From Pseudodesulfovibrio cashew (GTDB lineage: Bacteria > Desulfobacterota > Desulfovibrionia > Desulfovibrionales > Desulfovibrionaceae): a stretch of DNA of 64,000 bases. A program made the position numbers and the translations under genes. The notes under the pieces are model-generated. The model saw only the letters and a list, made by a program, of their open reading frames with translations. It did not search any database and was not told where the DNA came from. Location: contig NZ_CP046400.1 of the NCBI RefSeq assembly GCF_009762795.1, positions 3,679,501 to 3,743,500 on the forward strand, in the 5' to 3' direction. Shown in pieces: positions 45,882-54,813 of the stretch (the first letter of the stretch is position 1; every line of letters starts with the position of its first letter).

Positions 45882-47802
45882 AGCACATACCTCCTGCTTC
45901 GAAAGGCGCCTTGGCAGCTTCCAAAACAAGCTGCGCGGCTTCTTCCAATGTCACCAGGCCGGGGTCTTCTCCGTCACGGGAGCGGATGTTGACACACCCG
46001 GCTTCAACTTCTTTATCGCCGATTACCAGCATATACGGGATCTTCTCAACCTGAGCTTCCCGTATCTTGTAGCCGAGCTTTTCGTTCCGGACGTCCGCTT
46101 CAACGCGGATCCCCTTGCCCTTGAAGAACGCCTCGGCTTTCTTAACAAAATCAAATTGCGCATCGGTCACGTTCATCAGGCGGACCTGGACCGGCGCAAG
46201 CCAAACAGGATACGCACCAGCACAGTGTTCCGTCAACATCCCGATGAAACGTTCGATGGAACCGAGCATGGCGCGATGGATCATAACGGGGCGGTGGCGC
46301 TCACCGTCCTCGCCGACATATACTATGTCAAACCGCTCTGGCAAGGTGAAATCCACCTGAATTGTCCCGCACTGCCAGGACCTTCCGATGGAATCGAGCA
46401 GATGGAAGTCGATCTTGGGCCCGTAGAACGCGCCGTCGCCTTCGTTGATGGCATACTTCATGCCGTATTTTTCCAAGGCCTGACGAAGGGCCTCGGTGGC
46501 GACTTCCCAGTCCTCGTCCGAACCGATGGACTTCTCCGGCCGGGTGGAGAGCTCCACCTGGAAATCGTAGTCGAACAGGGAATAGATGTCGCTGTAGAAC
46601 TTGATCAGGTTGAGGATTTCCTCCTCGATCTGGTCCGGACGGCAGATGAGATGGGCGTCGTCCTGGGTGAAGGTGCGCACGCGCATCAAACCGTGGAGCA
46701 CGCCGGATTTCTCGTGGCGGTGGACCACGCCCAGTTCGAAGTAGCGCTGGGGCAGATCGCGGTAGCTCATGATCTTTCTTTTATAGATGATCATGTGCGC
46801 CAGGCAGTTCATGGGCTTGATGCCGTATGCCTGCTCGTCGATCTCCGTGAAGTACATGTTCTCACGGTAGTTCTCGTAGTGACCGGACTTCTCCCACAGC
46901 TCGCGCTTGAGGATGAGCGGCCCCTGGACCAGGTCGTAGCCCCGCTTGAGGTGCTCCTTGCGCTCGAAGTCCTCCAGGATGGCACGAATAAGCATCCCCT
47001 TGGGATGCCACAGGGCCATGCCCGGTCCGACTTCCTCGTTGAAGGAGAAGAGGTCGAGCTGGTTGCCCAGCTTGCGGTGATCGCGCTTCTTGGCCTCTTC
47101 CAGCTGGAACAGATACTTCTTCAGCGCCTTGGGGTCCTGCCAGGCAGTGCCGTAGATGCGCTGGAGCTGCTTGTTCTTCTCGTCACCGCGCCAGTAGGCG
47201 CCAGCAACGGAAAGCAGCTTGAAGGCCTTGAGCATGCCGGTGCGGGCCACGTGGGGGCCTCGGCACAGGTCGGCGAACTCGCCATGGGTATAAATGGAAT
47301 ATTCGTCCGAGCCCAGGTCGTCAATGAGCTCACCCTTATAGTCCTCGCCCAGGTCGGCGAAGTACTCGCGGGCCTCGTCGGCGGACACGGTGCGGCAGGA
47401 GAACTCCTTGTTCGCGCCGACCGAGGAGAGCATCTCCTTTTCGATGGCCTCCAGGTCTTCGGGCGTGAACGGACGCTCAAAGTCGAAATCGTAGTAGAAG
47501 CCGTCCTTGATGGCCGGGCCGATGGTCACCTTGGCGGTGGGGTACAGCTTCTTGACCGCCTCGGCCATGAGGTGGGCGGTGGAGTGGCGAATAACGTTAA
47601 GCCCCTCTTCGCTGTCCGCGAAGACGGGCTCGAGAGTGGTGCAGGTAGTGGGAACGACGGTGGTCAGGTCCAAGAGGGTCTCGCCGCACTTGGCCACGAC
47701 AACGTTCTTGAACTGTTTCTTGGACAGCCCTTCCTTGAGGGCGTCGGCGCATGAAGCGCCGTCAGCCAGGTCAACCTGTTTGCCGGAGACGTCGATCTGC
47801 AC
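45865..47802 (-). CDS. thrS: Threonyl-tRNA synthetase
   Basis: 645 residues from GTG 47802 with GGAG nine bases upstream. It has the N-terminal TGS domain, the SAD editing domain (HSTAHLMAEAVKKLYP), class II motifs (VVHRHEKSGVLHGLMRVRTFTQDDAH) and a C-terminal anticodon-binding domain (YPVWLAPVQVRLMNVTD). It charges tRNA-Thr. It leads the infC-rpmI-rplT-pheST cluster; its 3' end overlaps infC. The promoter must lie in the short gap after the tRNA terminator, or transcription reads through from tRNA-Val. Confidence 0.97.
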   Translation of the reverse strand: MQIDVSGKQVDLADGASCADALKEGLSKKQFKNVVVAKCGETLLDLTTVVPTTCTTLEPVFADSEEGLNVIRHSTAHLMAEAVKKLYPTAKVTIGPAIKDGFYYDFDFERPFTPEDLEAIEKEMLSSVGANKEFSCRTVSADEAREYFADLGEDYKGELIDDLGSDEYSIYTHGEFADLCRGPHVARTGMLKAFKLLSVAGAYWRGDEKNKQLQRIYGTAWQDPKALKKYLFQLEEAKKRDHRKLGNQLDLFSFNEEVGPGMALWHPKGMLIRAILEDFERKEHLKRGYDLVQGPLILKRELWEKSGHYENYRENMYFTEIDEQAYGIKPMNCLAHMIIYKRKIMSYRDLPQRYFELGVVHRHEKSGVLHGLMRVRTFTQDDAHLICRPDQIEEEILNLIKFYSDIYSLFDYDFQVELSTRPEKSIGSDEDWEVATEALRQALEKYGMKYAINEGDGAFYGPKIDFHLLDSIGRSWQCGTIQVDFTLPERFDIVYVGEDGERHRPVMIHRAMLGSIERFIGMLTEHCAGAYPVWLAPVQVRLMNVTDAQFDFVKKAEAFFKGKGIRVEADVRNEKLGYKIREAQVEKIPYMLVIGDKEVEAGCVNIRSRDGEDPGLVTLEEAAQLVLEAAKAPFEAGGMCYSFSG

Positions 47803-47837
47803 TTCCTATGGCTCCTTGTCCCGCGTCCGGGACCGTA

Positions 47838-47867
47838 AAAAAATGAAAGGGAGGCACTAGGCCTCCC
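47838..47867 (-). terminator. Terminator after tRNA-Val, before thrS
   Basis: GGGAGGC 47849-47855 pairs with GCCTCCC 47861-47867 around ACTAG; on the minus strand TTTCATTTTTTT follows. It lies only about 35 bp before the thrS start. Confidence 0.8.
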
Positions 47868-47880
47868 TTCCGGGGATTTC

Positions 47881-47955
47881 TGGTAGGCGCGGAGGGATTT
47901 GAACCCACGACCCTTTGCACGTCAAGCAAATGCTCTCCCCCTGAGCTACGCGCCT
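47881..47955 (-). tRNA. tRNA-Val (anticodon GAC)
   Basis: 75 bases including an encoded CCA. Acceptor AGGCGCG pairs with CGCGCCT; D-arm GTAGCTCAGGGGGAGAGC; anticodon stem TTTGC/GCAAA encloses TTGACGT, giving anticodon GAC for valine codons GUC/GUU; T-arm contains GGTTCAAATCC. Confidence 0.96.
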
Positions 47956-48081
47956 TCTCGTCGAAGCGGAGTGAATAACTATATGTGAGCCGCTCAGTTG
48001 TCAAGCAGCTTCTTCAAAAAAATTCAACTTTTCGCACCCCCTTGCCGGACAGCCCTGTGCAAGCGTCCCGCACCACCCGAT

Positions 48082-48771
48082 TCAATCGAGGGCCCGCAAG
48101 GCCTCGGAGGCAATTTCCCCCACCGTGACGTCCATCAATTCATTATCCGCGAAGGTACGGATTGCCGTGGCGTCGGCATCGAGTTGCGTCAACTTCTCCC
48201 GCGCGGACGCGGCCTTGATGCCGCCCAGAGCCCAGGCGGCGTAAGCCCGGTTGTACGAGTCCTCCTCGTCCAGGGCCGTTATCAGGAAGCGTTCGGCCCC
48301 GACCACGTATTCGGGACGCTCCCCGGCCAGACGGGCCAGCCCCCAGAACACGTCCCGTCGCAACTCCGGATGATCCAGGAAGTTGCCGTCGCACTCCTCG
48401 TCGCAGAAGATGTAGGAGGCGAGGATCTTGTGAAACTCGACAGCAATCCGTTCGTGCCGGACCATGGCCTCGGCCATGAAGTGCGGGATACCCCACCCCA
48501 GGTTGCCGGATTCCTCGTTCATATACCACATGCAGGTACGCATGAGCGTCCGCGCCTTTTCCATGGACGCGTCCGCCAGTCGGGCGGCAGTGATCCCGAA
48601 AGCCGTGACCGAGCGCCAGCGGACCAACTCTTCCTTGTCCAGACGCAGGTTCAGCAGCGGAGGCACCAGGATATTGGGAGGATAGTCATCCAGCTCGGAC
48701 AGGCGGTCCTGCCATGCCGGGTCGGCTAGTATCTCGCGAAGCGTCTTCTTTACGCGGCGGAATCGGGACAT
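48082..48771 (-). CDS. HEAT-repeat-like protein (DVU0298-type)
   Basis: 229 residues from ATG 48771. Repeated helix pairs such as FLITALDEEDSYNRAYAAWALGGIKA and DNELMDVTVGEIASEALRALD resemble HEAT/PBS repeats. The protein looks like a conserved Desulfovibrio family of unknown function; NILVPPLLNLRLDKEELVRWRSVTAFG and WGIPHFMAEAM are distinctive. No signal peptide or membrane helix, so it is cytoplasmic and probably a protein-interaction scaffold. It lies downstream of a terminator that closes the TPR gene and may have its own promoter. Confidence 0.72.
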   Translation of the reverse strand: MSRFRRVKKTLREILADPAWQDRLSELDDYPPNILVPPLLNLRLDKEELVRWRSVTAFGITAARLADASMEKARTLMRTCMWYMNEESGNLGWGIPHFMAEAMVRHERIAVEFHKILASYIFCDEECDGNFLDHPELRRDVFWGLARLAGERPEYVVGAERFLITALDEEDSYNRAYAAWALGGIKAASAREKLTQLDADATAIRTFADNELMDVTVGEIASEALRALD

Positions 48772-48813
48772 GTTCGCTCCTGGGATCGGGTTTCGTTGAC
48801 CGTACCAACAAAA

Positions 48814-48839
48814 AAGGGAACCGCCAATGCGGTTCCCTT
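48814..48839 (-). terminator. Terminator after the TPR gene
   Basis: AAGGGAACCG 48814-48823 pairs with CGGTTCCCTT 48830-48839; on the minus strand the stem ends in a run of six T. Confidence 0.88.
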
Positions 48840-48880
48840 GAAAATAATCACCTTTTTCCCGAAAGCAATGGGAACAATTC

Positions 48881-49498
48881 CTAATTCGCCTCGATTTCCT
48901 TCTTGAAATCGGGCTCGACCGGGAAGCCGAACTCTTCGGCCTTGGCGATGCACTTCTTGGCATCGTCCCAGCGCTCGAAACGGGCGTCGATGATGGCCTT
49001 GTTGTTCCATGCCGGGCCGAACTCGGGATGTTTGTCCAAAATGGTCTTGAGCAGCTTGTCCGCCTCCTCGTAGTCACCGATGGTGATGAACAGGGAGGAC
49101 ATGGTGGCCTGGGCCTGAACAAACTCAGGGTCGAGCTTGAGCGCCTTTTTCAGGGCCTTGTGCGCCTCGTCGGTCTTGCCCTGCTGAAGCAGGACGAAGC
49201 CGATGTTGCCCCACGGAACAGCAAAGAAGGGACGCTCCTGGGTGGCCCGGACGTTATAGTTGAGACACCCTTCCAGGTCGTTGCGCTGCATGGCAATACC
49301 GCCCAACTGAACGTAGGCCTCGGCCATCTTCGGGGAATTGGAGACCGCCTCGAGAAACTCCCGCTCGGCTTCCATGAAGTCGCGGCGGGACAGATAGGCC
49401 ACGCCCAGGTTGTAGTGGGTGTTGCCGCAGGTGGCGTTGTTTTTGAGTTTGCCCTTGAGGTCGGCGATGTAATCGTCGAGATTGTCGAAGTGTTCCAT
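48881..49498 (-). CDS. Tetratricopeptide-repeat protein
   Basis: 205 residues made of about five TPR units (THYNLGVAYLSRRDFMEAEREFLEAV; AYVQLGGIAMQRNDLEGCL; VPWGNIGFVLLQQGKTDEAHKAL and so on). ATG 49498 is preferred because AAGGA lies nine bases ahead; an in-frame TTG at 49507 is the alternative. Cytoplasmic. It follows a 121-residue hypothetical gene by 17 bp and a YkgJ-type gene beyond, likely one transcript ending at the terminator after it. No partner is evident. Confidence 0.88.
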   Translation of the reverse strand: MEHFDNLDDYIADLKGKLKNNATCGNTHYNLGVAYLSRRDFMEAEREFLEAVSNSPKMAEAYVQLGGIAMQRNDLEGCLNYNVRATQERPFFAVPWGNIGFVLLQQGKTDEAHKALKKALKLDPEFVQAQATMSSLFITIGDYEEADKLLKTILDKHPEFGPAWNNKAIIDARFERWDDAKKCIAKAEEFGFPVEPDFKKEIEAN

Positions 49499-49515
49499 GG
49501 TTTCCAATCCTTATC

Positions 49516-49881
49516 TTATGGCTTTACGCCGTGTTTCTTCAGATGCTCCGCGTACCAGAGGCAGTACTCGAAGACCGGGCGGACCTTTTCGAAGTTCATG
49601 ACCAGCATAACGTTGAACTCGTTGACCGCGTCGATGTACTCCTGGTTCTTGTTCTGGCCGGAGGCACGAACAAACATGTGGGAGAGCTGGTCCGAGGTGA
49701 AGCCGGTCCGGTCCTGCCGGATGTCGATGGGATCGAACGGCGCGGCGAAGGGGTCCCAGTTCTCGTAGCCCATGCGGTCCACGAACTTGCGACGCCGCTT
49801 GGACATCTTCCCGTACATATACTGCTTGCGCTCCTCGATCTCCTCTGCGGAAAGCTCCTCGTAATTGATGGTGTCTGTCAT
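49516..49881 (-). CDS. Conserved hypothetical protein (121 aa)
   Basis: I do not recognise a domain. The protein is hydrophilic and charged, with MYGKMSKRRRKFVDRMGYENWDPFAAPFDPIDIRQDRTGFT and a C-terminal helix ending LWYAEHLKKHGVKP. It has no signal peptide or membrane helix. It starts three bases after the YkgJ-type gene ends, so the two proteins are probably made together and may work together. Confidence 0.75.
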   Translation of the reverse strand: MTDTINYEELSAEEIEERKQYMYGKMSKRRRKFVDRMGYENWDPFAAPFDPIDIRQDRTGFTSDQLSHMFVRASGQNKNQEYIDAVNEFNVMLVMNFEKVRPVFEYCLWYAEHLKKHGVKP

Positions 49882-49884
49882 GGC

Positions 49885-50700
49885 CTACTCGCCGCCGCCC
49901 AGAACCACGGTCTTGGTCTTGCAGGTTTCACAGGCGGATTTGGACTCCGTACAGGAGGAGCAGGCGTCGTCGGCAGCCTTGGGCGCTGCATCCGGGGCCT
50001 TGATCTCCGCGGGCTTGGCCGGTTCGGCCTTGGCGGCGGTGTCGGCCTTGGCCTCCCGCACGCCCAGGTACGCCTCGTCGTACTCGGTGACCAGGGCCAT
50101 GGACAGGGGCAGGAGCATGTCACCCAGCTCTTTATATCGGCTGCCGATGCCCTTTTGCATGTCCTTGCCGATGGTGATCAGTCTGTCGATGATGATATCC
50201 ATGTTCACGGTGGGGTATTTTTCCCCGCCCTTGAACCCGGTCAGATTGCAGGTGTGCGCCTCGCCCGCGATGGACGTGGGCACGCCGTAGAGACGGCAGG
50301 TGATGGGGCGATGCTCGTACATGGAGCAGAGGTCGTTATCGTCCAGCATCGGACAGCGGACGCGCGCCCTTGCCACTTCCATGAGAATCTCCGTGGCGGG
50401 GCGCCCTTCCTGGGACGCCTTGTAGACCTTGCGCTTGAGCTTGTGGATCTGGCGGTCGGCCTTGTCGGCGCGCTCCAGTATCGTCGAACGTTCGATGCCC
50501 GAGAAACGCTCGTTGAACTTGTGATTGATGTAGAGGGCCTCGGCCAGGGTGATGTCGAACAGGGCGTGGCAGCAGTCGCTGCACCCCTTGCCGCACCTGA
50601 CCAGGTCCGGCATGTCGGTCTCGAACTTCTTGAAGACCGCGTCAACCTCGGCAACAATTGCCTCATATCGTTTGAAATACTCAGTAAAATCAAGCGCCAT
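49885..50700 (-). CDS. YkgJ-family cysteine-cluster protein with Ala/Pro-rich tail
   Basis: 271 residues. The core shows CGKGCSDCCHALFDITLAEALYI near residue 38, then CPMLDDNDLCSMYEHRPITCRLYGVP, the cysteine pattern of YkgJ/FliB-like Fe/Zn chelating proteins. The tail from about residue 215 is Ala/Pro/Lys rich and ends with a further cysteine cluster, CSSCTESKSACETCK, which is not part of the usual family and could bind another metal. It heads a three-gene run with the 121-aa protein and the TPR protein. Confidence 0.83.
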   Translation of the reverse strand: MALDFTEYFKRYEAIVAEVDAVFKKFETDMPDLVRCGKGCSDCCHALFDITLAEALYINHKFNERFSGIERSTILERADKADRQIHKLKRKVYKASQEGRPATEILMEVARARVRCPMLDDNDLCSMYEHRPITCRLYGVPTSIAGEAHTCNLTGFKGGEKYPTVNMDIIIDRLITIGKDMQKGIGSRYKELGDMLLPLSMALVTEYDEAYLGVREAKADTAAKAEPAKPAEIKAPDAAPKAADDACSSCTESKSACETCKTKTVVLGGGE

Positions 50701-51027
50701 TATCTATACTCCTCGTCAGGCCCTCACGCGGGCCGCGGCGGTGTTGTGCTTGCTAACATAAGTCGCGGATCGGGGCCGTCAACAGTGGGCGTCGGAGAAA
50801 AAAGGGGATCGCGGCCGGTGGAACGAACGGTTCGCCGAATACGGCTCTGGCTGTTCCGGGTGCCGTCCGCCTGGTCATGCCCGAGCCGGACCGGTGCGTA
50901 CTTTACAATACGTAAGGGTCTGGCCCCGGCGGAGCAACCATGCGATCGAGCCCTCGGGACAGCCAGAAAAAAATGGAACGGGAGCGATAGAATTCTATCG
51001 CTCCCGATACCATATCTTGAGTCGGAA
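50701..51027. other. Intergenic region between ferredoxin and YkgJ-type genes
   Basis: No gene is supported in these 327 bases. They hold the ferredoxin terminator (50967-51005) and the presumed promoter of the YkgJ run; on the minus strand TTGTAA near 50910 is a possible -35 element, but I see no convincing -10. Confidence 0.55.
50967..51005 (-). terminator. Terminator of the ferredoxin gene
   Basis: GGGAGCGATAGAA 50980-50992 pairs with 50993-51005, a perfect palindrome; on the minus strand GTTCCATTTTTTTC follows. Confidence 0.85.
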
Positions 51028-51216
51028 CTAGTTCTCTTCGATGGTGATAGCGTCGGCTTCGCAAACCTCGACGCAGGACTCACAACCGAGACACTCGTCT
51101 TCGTTCACGGCAACGGCTTTGCCGTCCTGCAGCTCGTAAACTTCCACGGGACAAACGTCCACGCATTCGCCGTCGCCAGTGCACTTGTCGGTGTCGATAG
51201 TAATAGTGTAGCCCAT
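51028..51216 (-). CDS. Small ferredoxin, two-cluster type
   Basis: 62 residues. The motif CLGCESCVEVCEADAITI binds one 4Fe-4S cluster. The first motif, CTGDGECVDVCPVEVYEL, carries an Asp-Gly insertion where a Cys normally stands (C-x2-D-x..), like the ferredoxins of Desulfovibrio that hold a 3Fe or interconvertible cluster. It is a soluble electron carrier, a likely acceptor for pyruvate:ferredoxin oxidoreductase. Strong ribosome site GGAGG and its own promoter and terminator indicate a highly expressed single gene. Confidence 0.93.
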   Translation of the reverse strand: MGYTITIDTDKCTGDGECVDVCPVEVYELQDGKAVAVNEDECLGCESCVEVCEADAITIEEN

Positions 51217-51308
51217 TTTTTCCCTCCAGAAAATGATTTGGGACGCCTGCGGAGCGCAGGCAGATTTTGATTCACGATTCCGGCCATAGGACCGGGCACG
51301 AATTTGCT

Positions 51309-51335
51309 GATATAATCAAGCCAGCCCTGTGTCAA
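51309..51335 (-). promoter_or_regulatory. Probable promoter of the ferredoxin gene
   Basis: On the minus strand TTGACA (51335-51330) is followed after 15 bp by TATATC, or after 17 bp by TATCAG. It lies about 95 bp upstream of the start codon. Confidence 0.5.
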
Positions 51336-51461
51336 GCCGATAAATGCATTAAACGGGCTACTGGCAAAAACGTATGCGGGCACAAGTGGGTTGTGGTCGG
51401 GCCGTGACTTGTTTATCCTGCGGGGTCTGTATCCAAAAACACCAAGACCGCGAGGACAAAA

Positions 51462-52664
51462 ATGTTTACCCGTGAAGAACTCGATAAATACGCCCGGACG
51501 CTCTGGTGGGGGCTTTCCACTGCCCGCACCAACCCCTATCAGCCCGGCGACTTCATCCTGCTGCGCTTCGATCCCGACGCCCTGCCCCTGGCCGAGGCCA
51601 TGTTCGACCTGCTCATGGATAAAGGCATGAACCCGATCCCCAGGCAGAACATGACCTCCAACATGGAGGTCTCCTTCTATGGCAAGGGCGGCGAAGACCA
51701 GCTGACCGCCATCCCCGCCGGCGACAAGGAGTTCGTGGGCGGCCTGAACGGCCTGATTTCGCTCATCGCACCCTCCTCCCTGACCCATCTCCAGAACATC
51801 GACCCCAAGAACATCGGCAAGGCCGCCGTGGCCCGCAAGTTCATGCGCGACATCATGGAGAAGCGCGAGCAGACAGGCGACTTCGGCTGGACCCTCTGCG
51901 TCTGCCCGACCAAGGCCATGGCAGAGGCGGCAGGCCTGACCATGGAGGAGTTCAAGGACCAGGTGGTCAAGGCGTGCTTCCTGGACGAGGCCGATCCCGC
52001 CACCAAGTGGGACGAAATTTTCGACGAGGCCGAAAAGGTCAAGGCATGGCTCAACGGGCTGGACATCGAGCACCTGCACATCAAGTCCGAGTCCACCGAC
52101 CTCATTGTGGACCCGGGCAAGGACCGCCGCTGGCTCGGGGTCTCCGGCCACAACATCCCGTCCTTCGAGATATTCCTCTCCCCGGACTGGCGAGGCACCG
52201 AAGGCGTCTACTACGCGGACCAGCCCTCCTTCCGCTCGGGCAACTACGTGGAAGGCGTCAAGCTGACCTTCAAGGGCGGCGAGGCCGTGGAGACGGACGC
52301 CAAGGAAGGGGCCGAGTTCGTGGCCAAACAGCTCACCCTGGACGAAGGCGCCAACCGACTGGGCGAGTTTTCGCTCACGGACCGGCGCTTCTCCAAGATC
52401 AGCGCCTTCATGGCCAACACCCTCTTCGACGAAAACTTCGGCGGCGCACAGGGCAACTGCCACGTGGCCGTGGGCGCATCCTACTCCGACACCTACGCCG
52501 GAGACCAGTCCACCCTGGACGCGGCCAAGAAGCAGGTCCTCGGCTTCAACGACTCGGCCCTGCACTGGGACCTGGTCAACACCGAACAGAAGACCGTCAC
52601 CGCCACCCTCAAGGGCGGCGAGGAACTCGTCATCTACAAGGACGGCGAATTCCAGTATGAATAG
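51462..52664 (+). CDS. M29-family (thermophilic-type) aminopeptidase
   Basis: 400 residues. Metal-site regions typical of M29 enzymes are visible: IPSFEIFLSPDW near 235, EGANRLGEFSLTD near 300, and GNCHVAVGASYSD near 330 (GN-H-A-G pattern). These cytoplasmic exopeptidases use two zinc or cobalt ions to remove N-terminal residues. It is transcribed divergently from the ferredoxin gene and has no close operon partner. No RBS of note is seen (GAGGAC lies ahead of the ATG). Confident family call. Confidence 0.9.
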   Translation: MFTREELDKYARTLWWGLSTARTNPYQPGDFILLRFDPDALPLAEAMFDLLMDKGMNPIPRQNMTSNMEVSFYGKGGEDQLTAIPAGDKEFVGGLNGLISLIAPSSLTHLQNIDPKNIGKAAVARKFMRDIMEKREQTGDFGWTLCVCPTKAMAEAAGLTMEEFKDQVVKACFLDEADPATKWDEIFDEAEKVKAWLNGLDIEHLHIKSESTDLIVDPGKDRRWLGVSGHNIPSFEIFLSPDWRGTEGVYYADQPSFRSGNYVEGVKLTFKGGEAVETDAKEGAEFVAKQLTLDEGANRLGEFSLTDRRFSKISAFMANTLFDENFGGAQGNCHVAVGASYSDTYAGDQSTLDAAKKQVLGFNDSALHWDLVNTEQKTVTATLKGGEELVIYKDGEFQYE

Positions 52665-52680
52665 CTGACGAACGATAAAT

Positions 52681-52714
52681 CGGAAGAAGGGAGCGGGACG
52701 GCTCCCTTCTTCCG
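52681..52714 (+). terminator. Hairpin after the aminopeptidase gene
   Basis: CGGAAGAAGGGAGC 52681-52694 pairs exactly with 52701-52714 around GGGACG. No T-tract follows, so termination may need Rho. Confidence 0.6.
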
Positions 52715-52826
52715 ATCGCTCTCGTCACCGCCCGCTCCGGACGGGAATGCGACATATGGGGAAGACAGGAAACCAAGGTTGGAAGACGACGGGGACCGGT
52801 CGTGAGGCCGGACAAAGGAACAGAGA

Positions 52827-54788
52827 ATGCCCAAGACGAAACGGAATATATATCTGATGACCATCCCGCCCGAAGAGGCGGTGGAACAGGCCAAGTCCAA
52901 TCTGGACCGGAAAACGCTACTCGGCAACGAGACCATCCCCACCCACGAGGCGGCGGGACGGGTCACGGCCGGGCCGATCTTCGCCAAGTACTCCTCGCCC
53001 ACCTTCCACGCCGCAGCCATGGACGGCATCGCCGTCAGGGCCGAATCCACTTTCATGGCCCGCGAGGACGAGCCCACCGCCCTGTCCCAGGGTGAGGACT
53101 TCCTGTTCGTGAATACGGGCAACCCCCTACCCGAGGGCATGAACGCGGTGATCATGATCGAGAATGTGGTCCAGAAGGACGAGGTCACCGTACTCATCGA
53201 CGCCCCTGCCTTTCCCTGGCAACACGTCCGCCGCATCGGCGAGGACATCGTGGCCACCGAACTGCTCATCCCCCAGAACCGCGAGCTGACCCCGGCGGAC
53301 ATCGGCGCCCTGCTTTCGGCGGGCATCTACGAAATCGAGGTCAGGGAAAAACTCCGGGCCGTATTCCTGCCCACAGGCGACGAAGTGCTCAATTTCCTAG
53401 ACAAGCCCGCACCGACCGCCGGACAGGTCATCGAATCCAATTCCCAGGTTTTCAAGGCATACGCCGACTCCTGGGGCATCGAGGCCTCCTGGACCTCGCC
53501 GGTGCCCGACGACGAAGAGACCCTGCGCGAGGCCGTCCTCAAGGGACTCCGGCGGGGCAACCACCTGGTGGTGGTCGGCGCAGGCTCCAGCGCAGGCAGC
53601 AAGGACTACTCCAAGCGAGTCTTCCAATCCATCGGCACGGTCCTGGTCCACGGCATCGCCATCATGCCCGGCAAACCCACCCTGGTGGCGGTCACCGATG
53701 AACGGAGCGGATACCCGGGAAGGATGCTCGTGGGCGCCCCCGGCTACCCGGTCTCCGCCGTCGTCTGCCATGAAAAGATCCTCTCGCCGCTGATATCCTG
53801 GCTCCAGGCCACGGCCCAGCCCGAGCGGAACACCGCCGAGGTGGTCCTGGCCCGCAAGACGCCGTCCAAGCCCGGCATGCGCGAAGCGTTGCGCCTGGCC
53901 TGCGGACGGATCGGCGACAACATCGTGGGCGCTCCCCTGGCGCGCGGCGCGGGTATGATCACGACCATGACCAAGGCACAGGCCGTGGCCTACATCCCCG
54001 AGGAATCCGAGGGCGTGGAAGCCGGCGAGAGCCTGACCGCCGAACTGCTGGTGCCCAAATCCGAGCTGGACCGCGTGCTCGTGCACGTCGGCAGCCACGA
54101 CAACACCATCGACCTCATGGCCAACGAGCTCATGGGCCTCTCGTCGCCCATGCGACTGGTCTCCAGCCATGCGGGGTCCATGGGCGGCCTGACCGCGCTC
54201 AAGGCGGGCTCGGCCCTGTTTGCGGGCGCGCACCTGTTCGACCCGGCGACCGGCGACTTCAACTTTCCCTTTATCGAACGCTACCTCTCCGGGCTCCCGG
54301 TCACGGTGATCAACCTGGCCATCCGCCATCAGGGGCTCATCGTGCCCAAGGGCAACCCGCTGGGCATCCAGGGCGTGAATGACCTCGCACGCGAGGACGT
54401 TGTCTTCATCAACCGCCAGCGCGGAGCGGGAACCCGCATCCTTCTGGACCATCACCTGAAGACAGCGGGTATCGAACCGCGTGACGTCCGTGGATATGAT
54501 AACGAGGAGTTCACGCATATGGCAGTGGCCGTAAACGTGCTCACCGGCGCGGCCTCGTGCGGCCTGGGCATCTATGCCGCGGCAAAGGCCCTGGATCTCG
54601 ATTTCGTGCCCCTGGCCCATGAACGCTACGACCTGATCATTCCCTCGGAACACATGGAGGACATACGGGTGCAGACCCTCATGCGCCTCATCTCCACCGA
54701 GAATGTCAAAAAGAAGATCAAGGCGCAGGGCGGATACGAAATCGACCTGACCGGCCAGATCATGAAGCCCGGCATGGGGCTGGGATAG
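52827..54788 (+). CDS. MoeA-type molybdopterin protein fused to a periplasmic-binding-like domain
   Basis: 653 residues. The first ~410 match MoeA: TFHAAAMDGIAVRAE (molybdopterin site), VNTGNPLPEGMNAVIMIE, PTGDEVLNF and GAGSSAGSKDYS, with GKPTLVAV and APGYPVSAVV. From about residue 415 onward follows a type II periplasmic-binding-like domain without signal peptide (GVNDLAREDVVFINRQRGAGTRILLDHHL), which in this fusion family probably senses molybdate, tungstate or the cofactor inside the cell. It inserts metal into molybdopterin, which the nearby aldehyde oxidoreductase (57610) would need. AAAGGA precedes the ATG. A 25-bp gap leads to the next gene. Confidence 0.9.
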   Translation: MPKTKRNIYLMTIPPEEAVEQAKSNLDRKTLLGNETIPTHEAAGRVTAGPIFAKYSSPTFHAAAMDGIAVRAESTFMAREDEPTALSQGEDFLFVNTGNPLPEGMNAVIMIENVVQKDEVTVLIDAPAFPWQHVRRIGEDIVATELLIPQNRELTPADIGALLSAGIYEIEVREKLRAVFLPTGDEVLNFLDKPAPTAGQVIESNSQVFKAYADSWGIEASWTSPVPDDEETLREAVLKGLRRGNHLVVVGAGSSAGSKDYSKRVFQSIGTVLVHGIAIMPGKPTLVAVTDERSGYPGRMLVGAPGYPVSAVVCHEKILSPLISWLQATAQPERNTAEVVLARKTPSKPGMREALRLACGRIGDNIVGAPLARGAGMITTMTKAQAVAYIPEESEGVEAGESLTAELLVPKSELDRVLVHVGSHDNTIDLMANELMGLSSPMRLVSSHAGSMGGLTALKAGSALFAGAHLFDPATGDFNFPFIERYLSGLPVTVINLAIRHQGLIVPKGNPLGIQGVNDLAREDVVFINRQRGAGTRILLDHHLKTAGIEPRDVRGYDNEEFTHMAVAVNVLTGAASCGLGIYAAAKALDLDFVPLAHERYDLIIPSEHMEDIRVQTLMRLISTENVKKKIKAQGGYEIDLTGQIMKPGMGLG

Positions 54789-54813
54789 CCACCGACAGAG
54801 AGAGGGAAAAGAC

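Noticed and set aside
47838-47880. T-box or attenuator controlling thrS
   Set aside because: The hairpin directly follows tRNA-Val with a normal T-tract; no specifier loop or antiterminator sequence was found.
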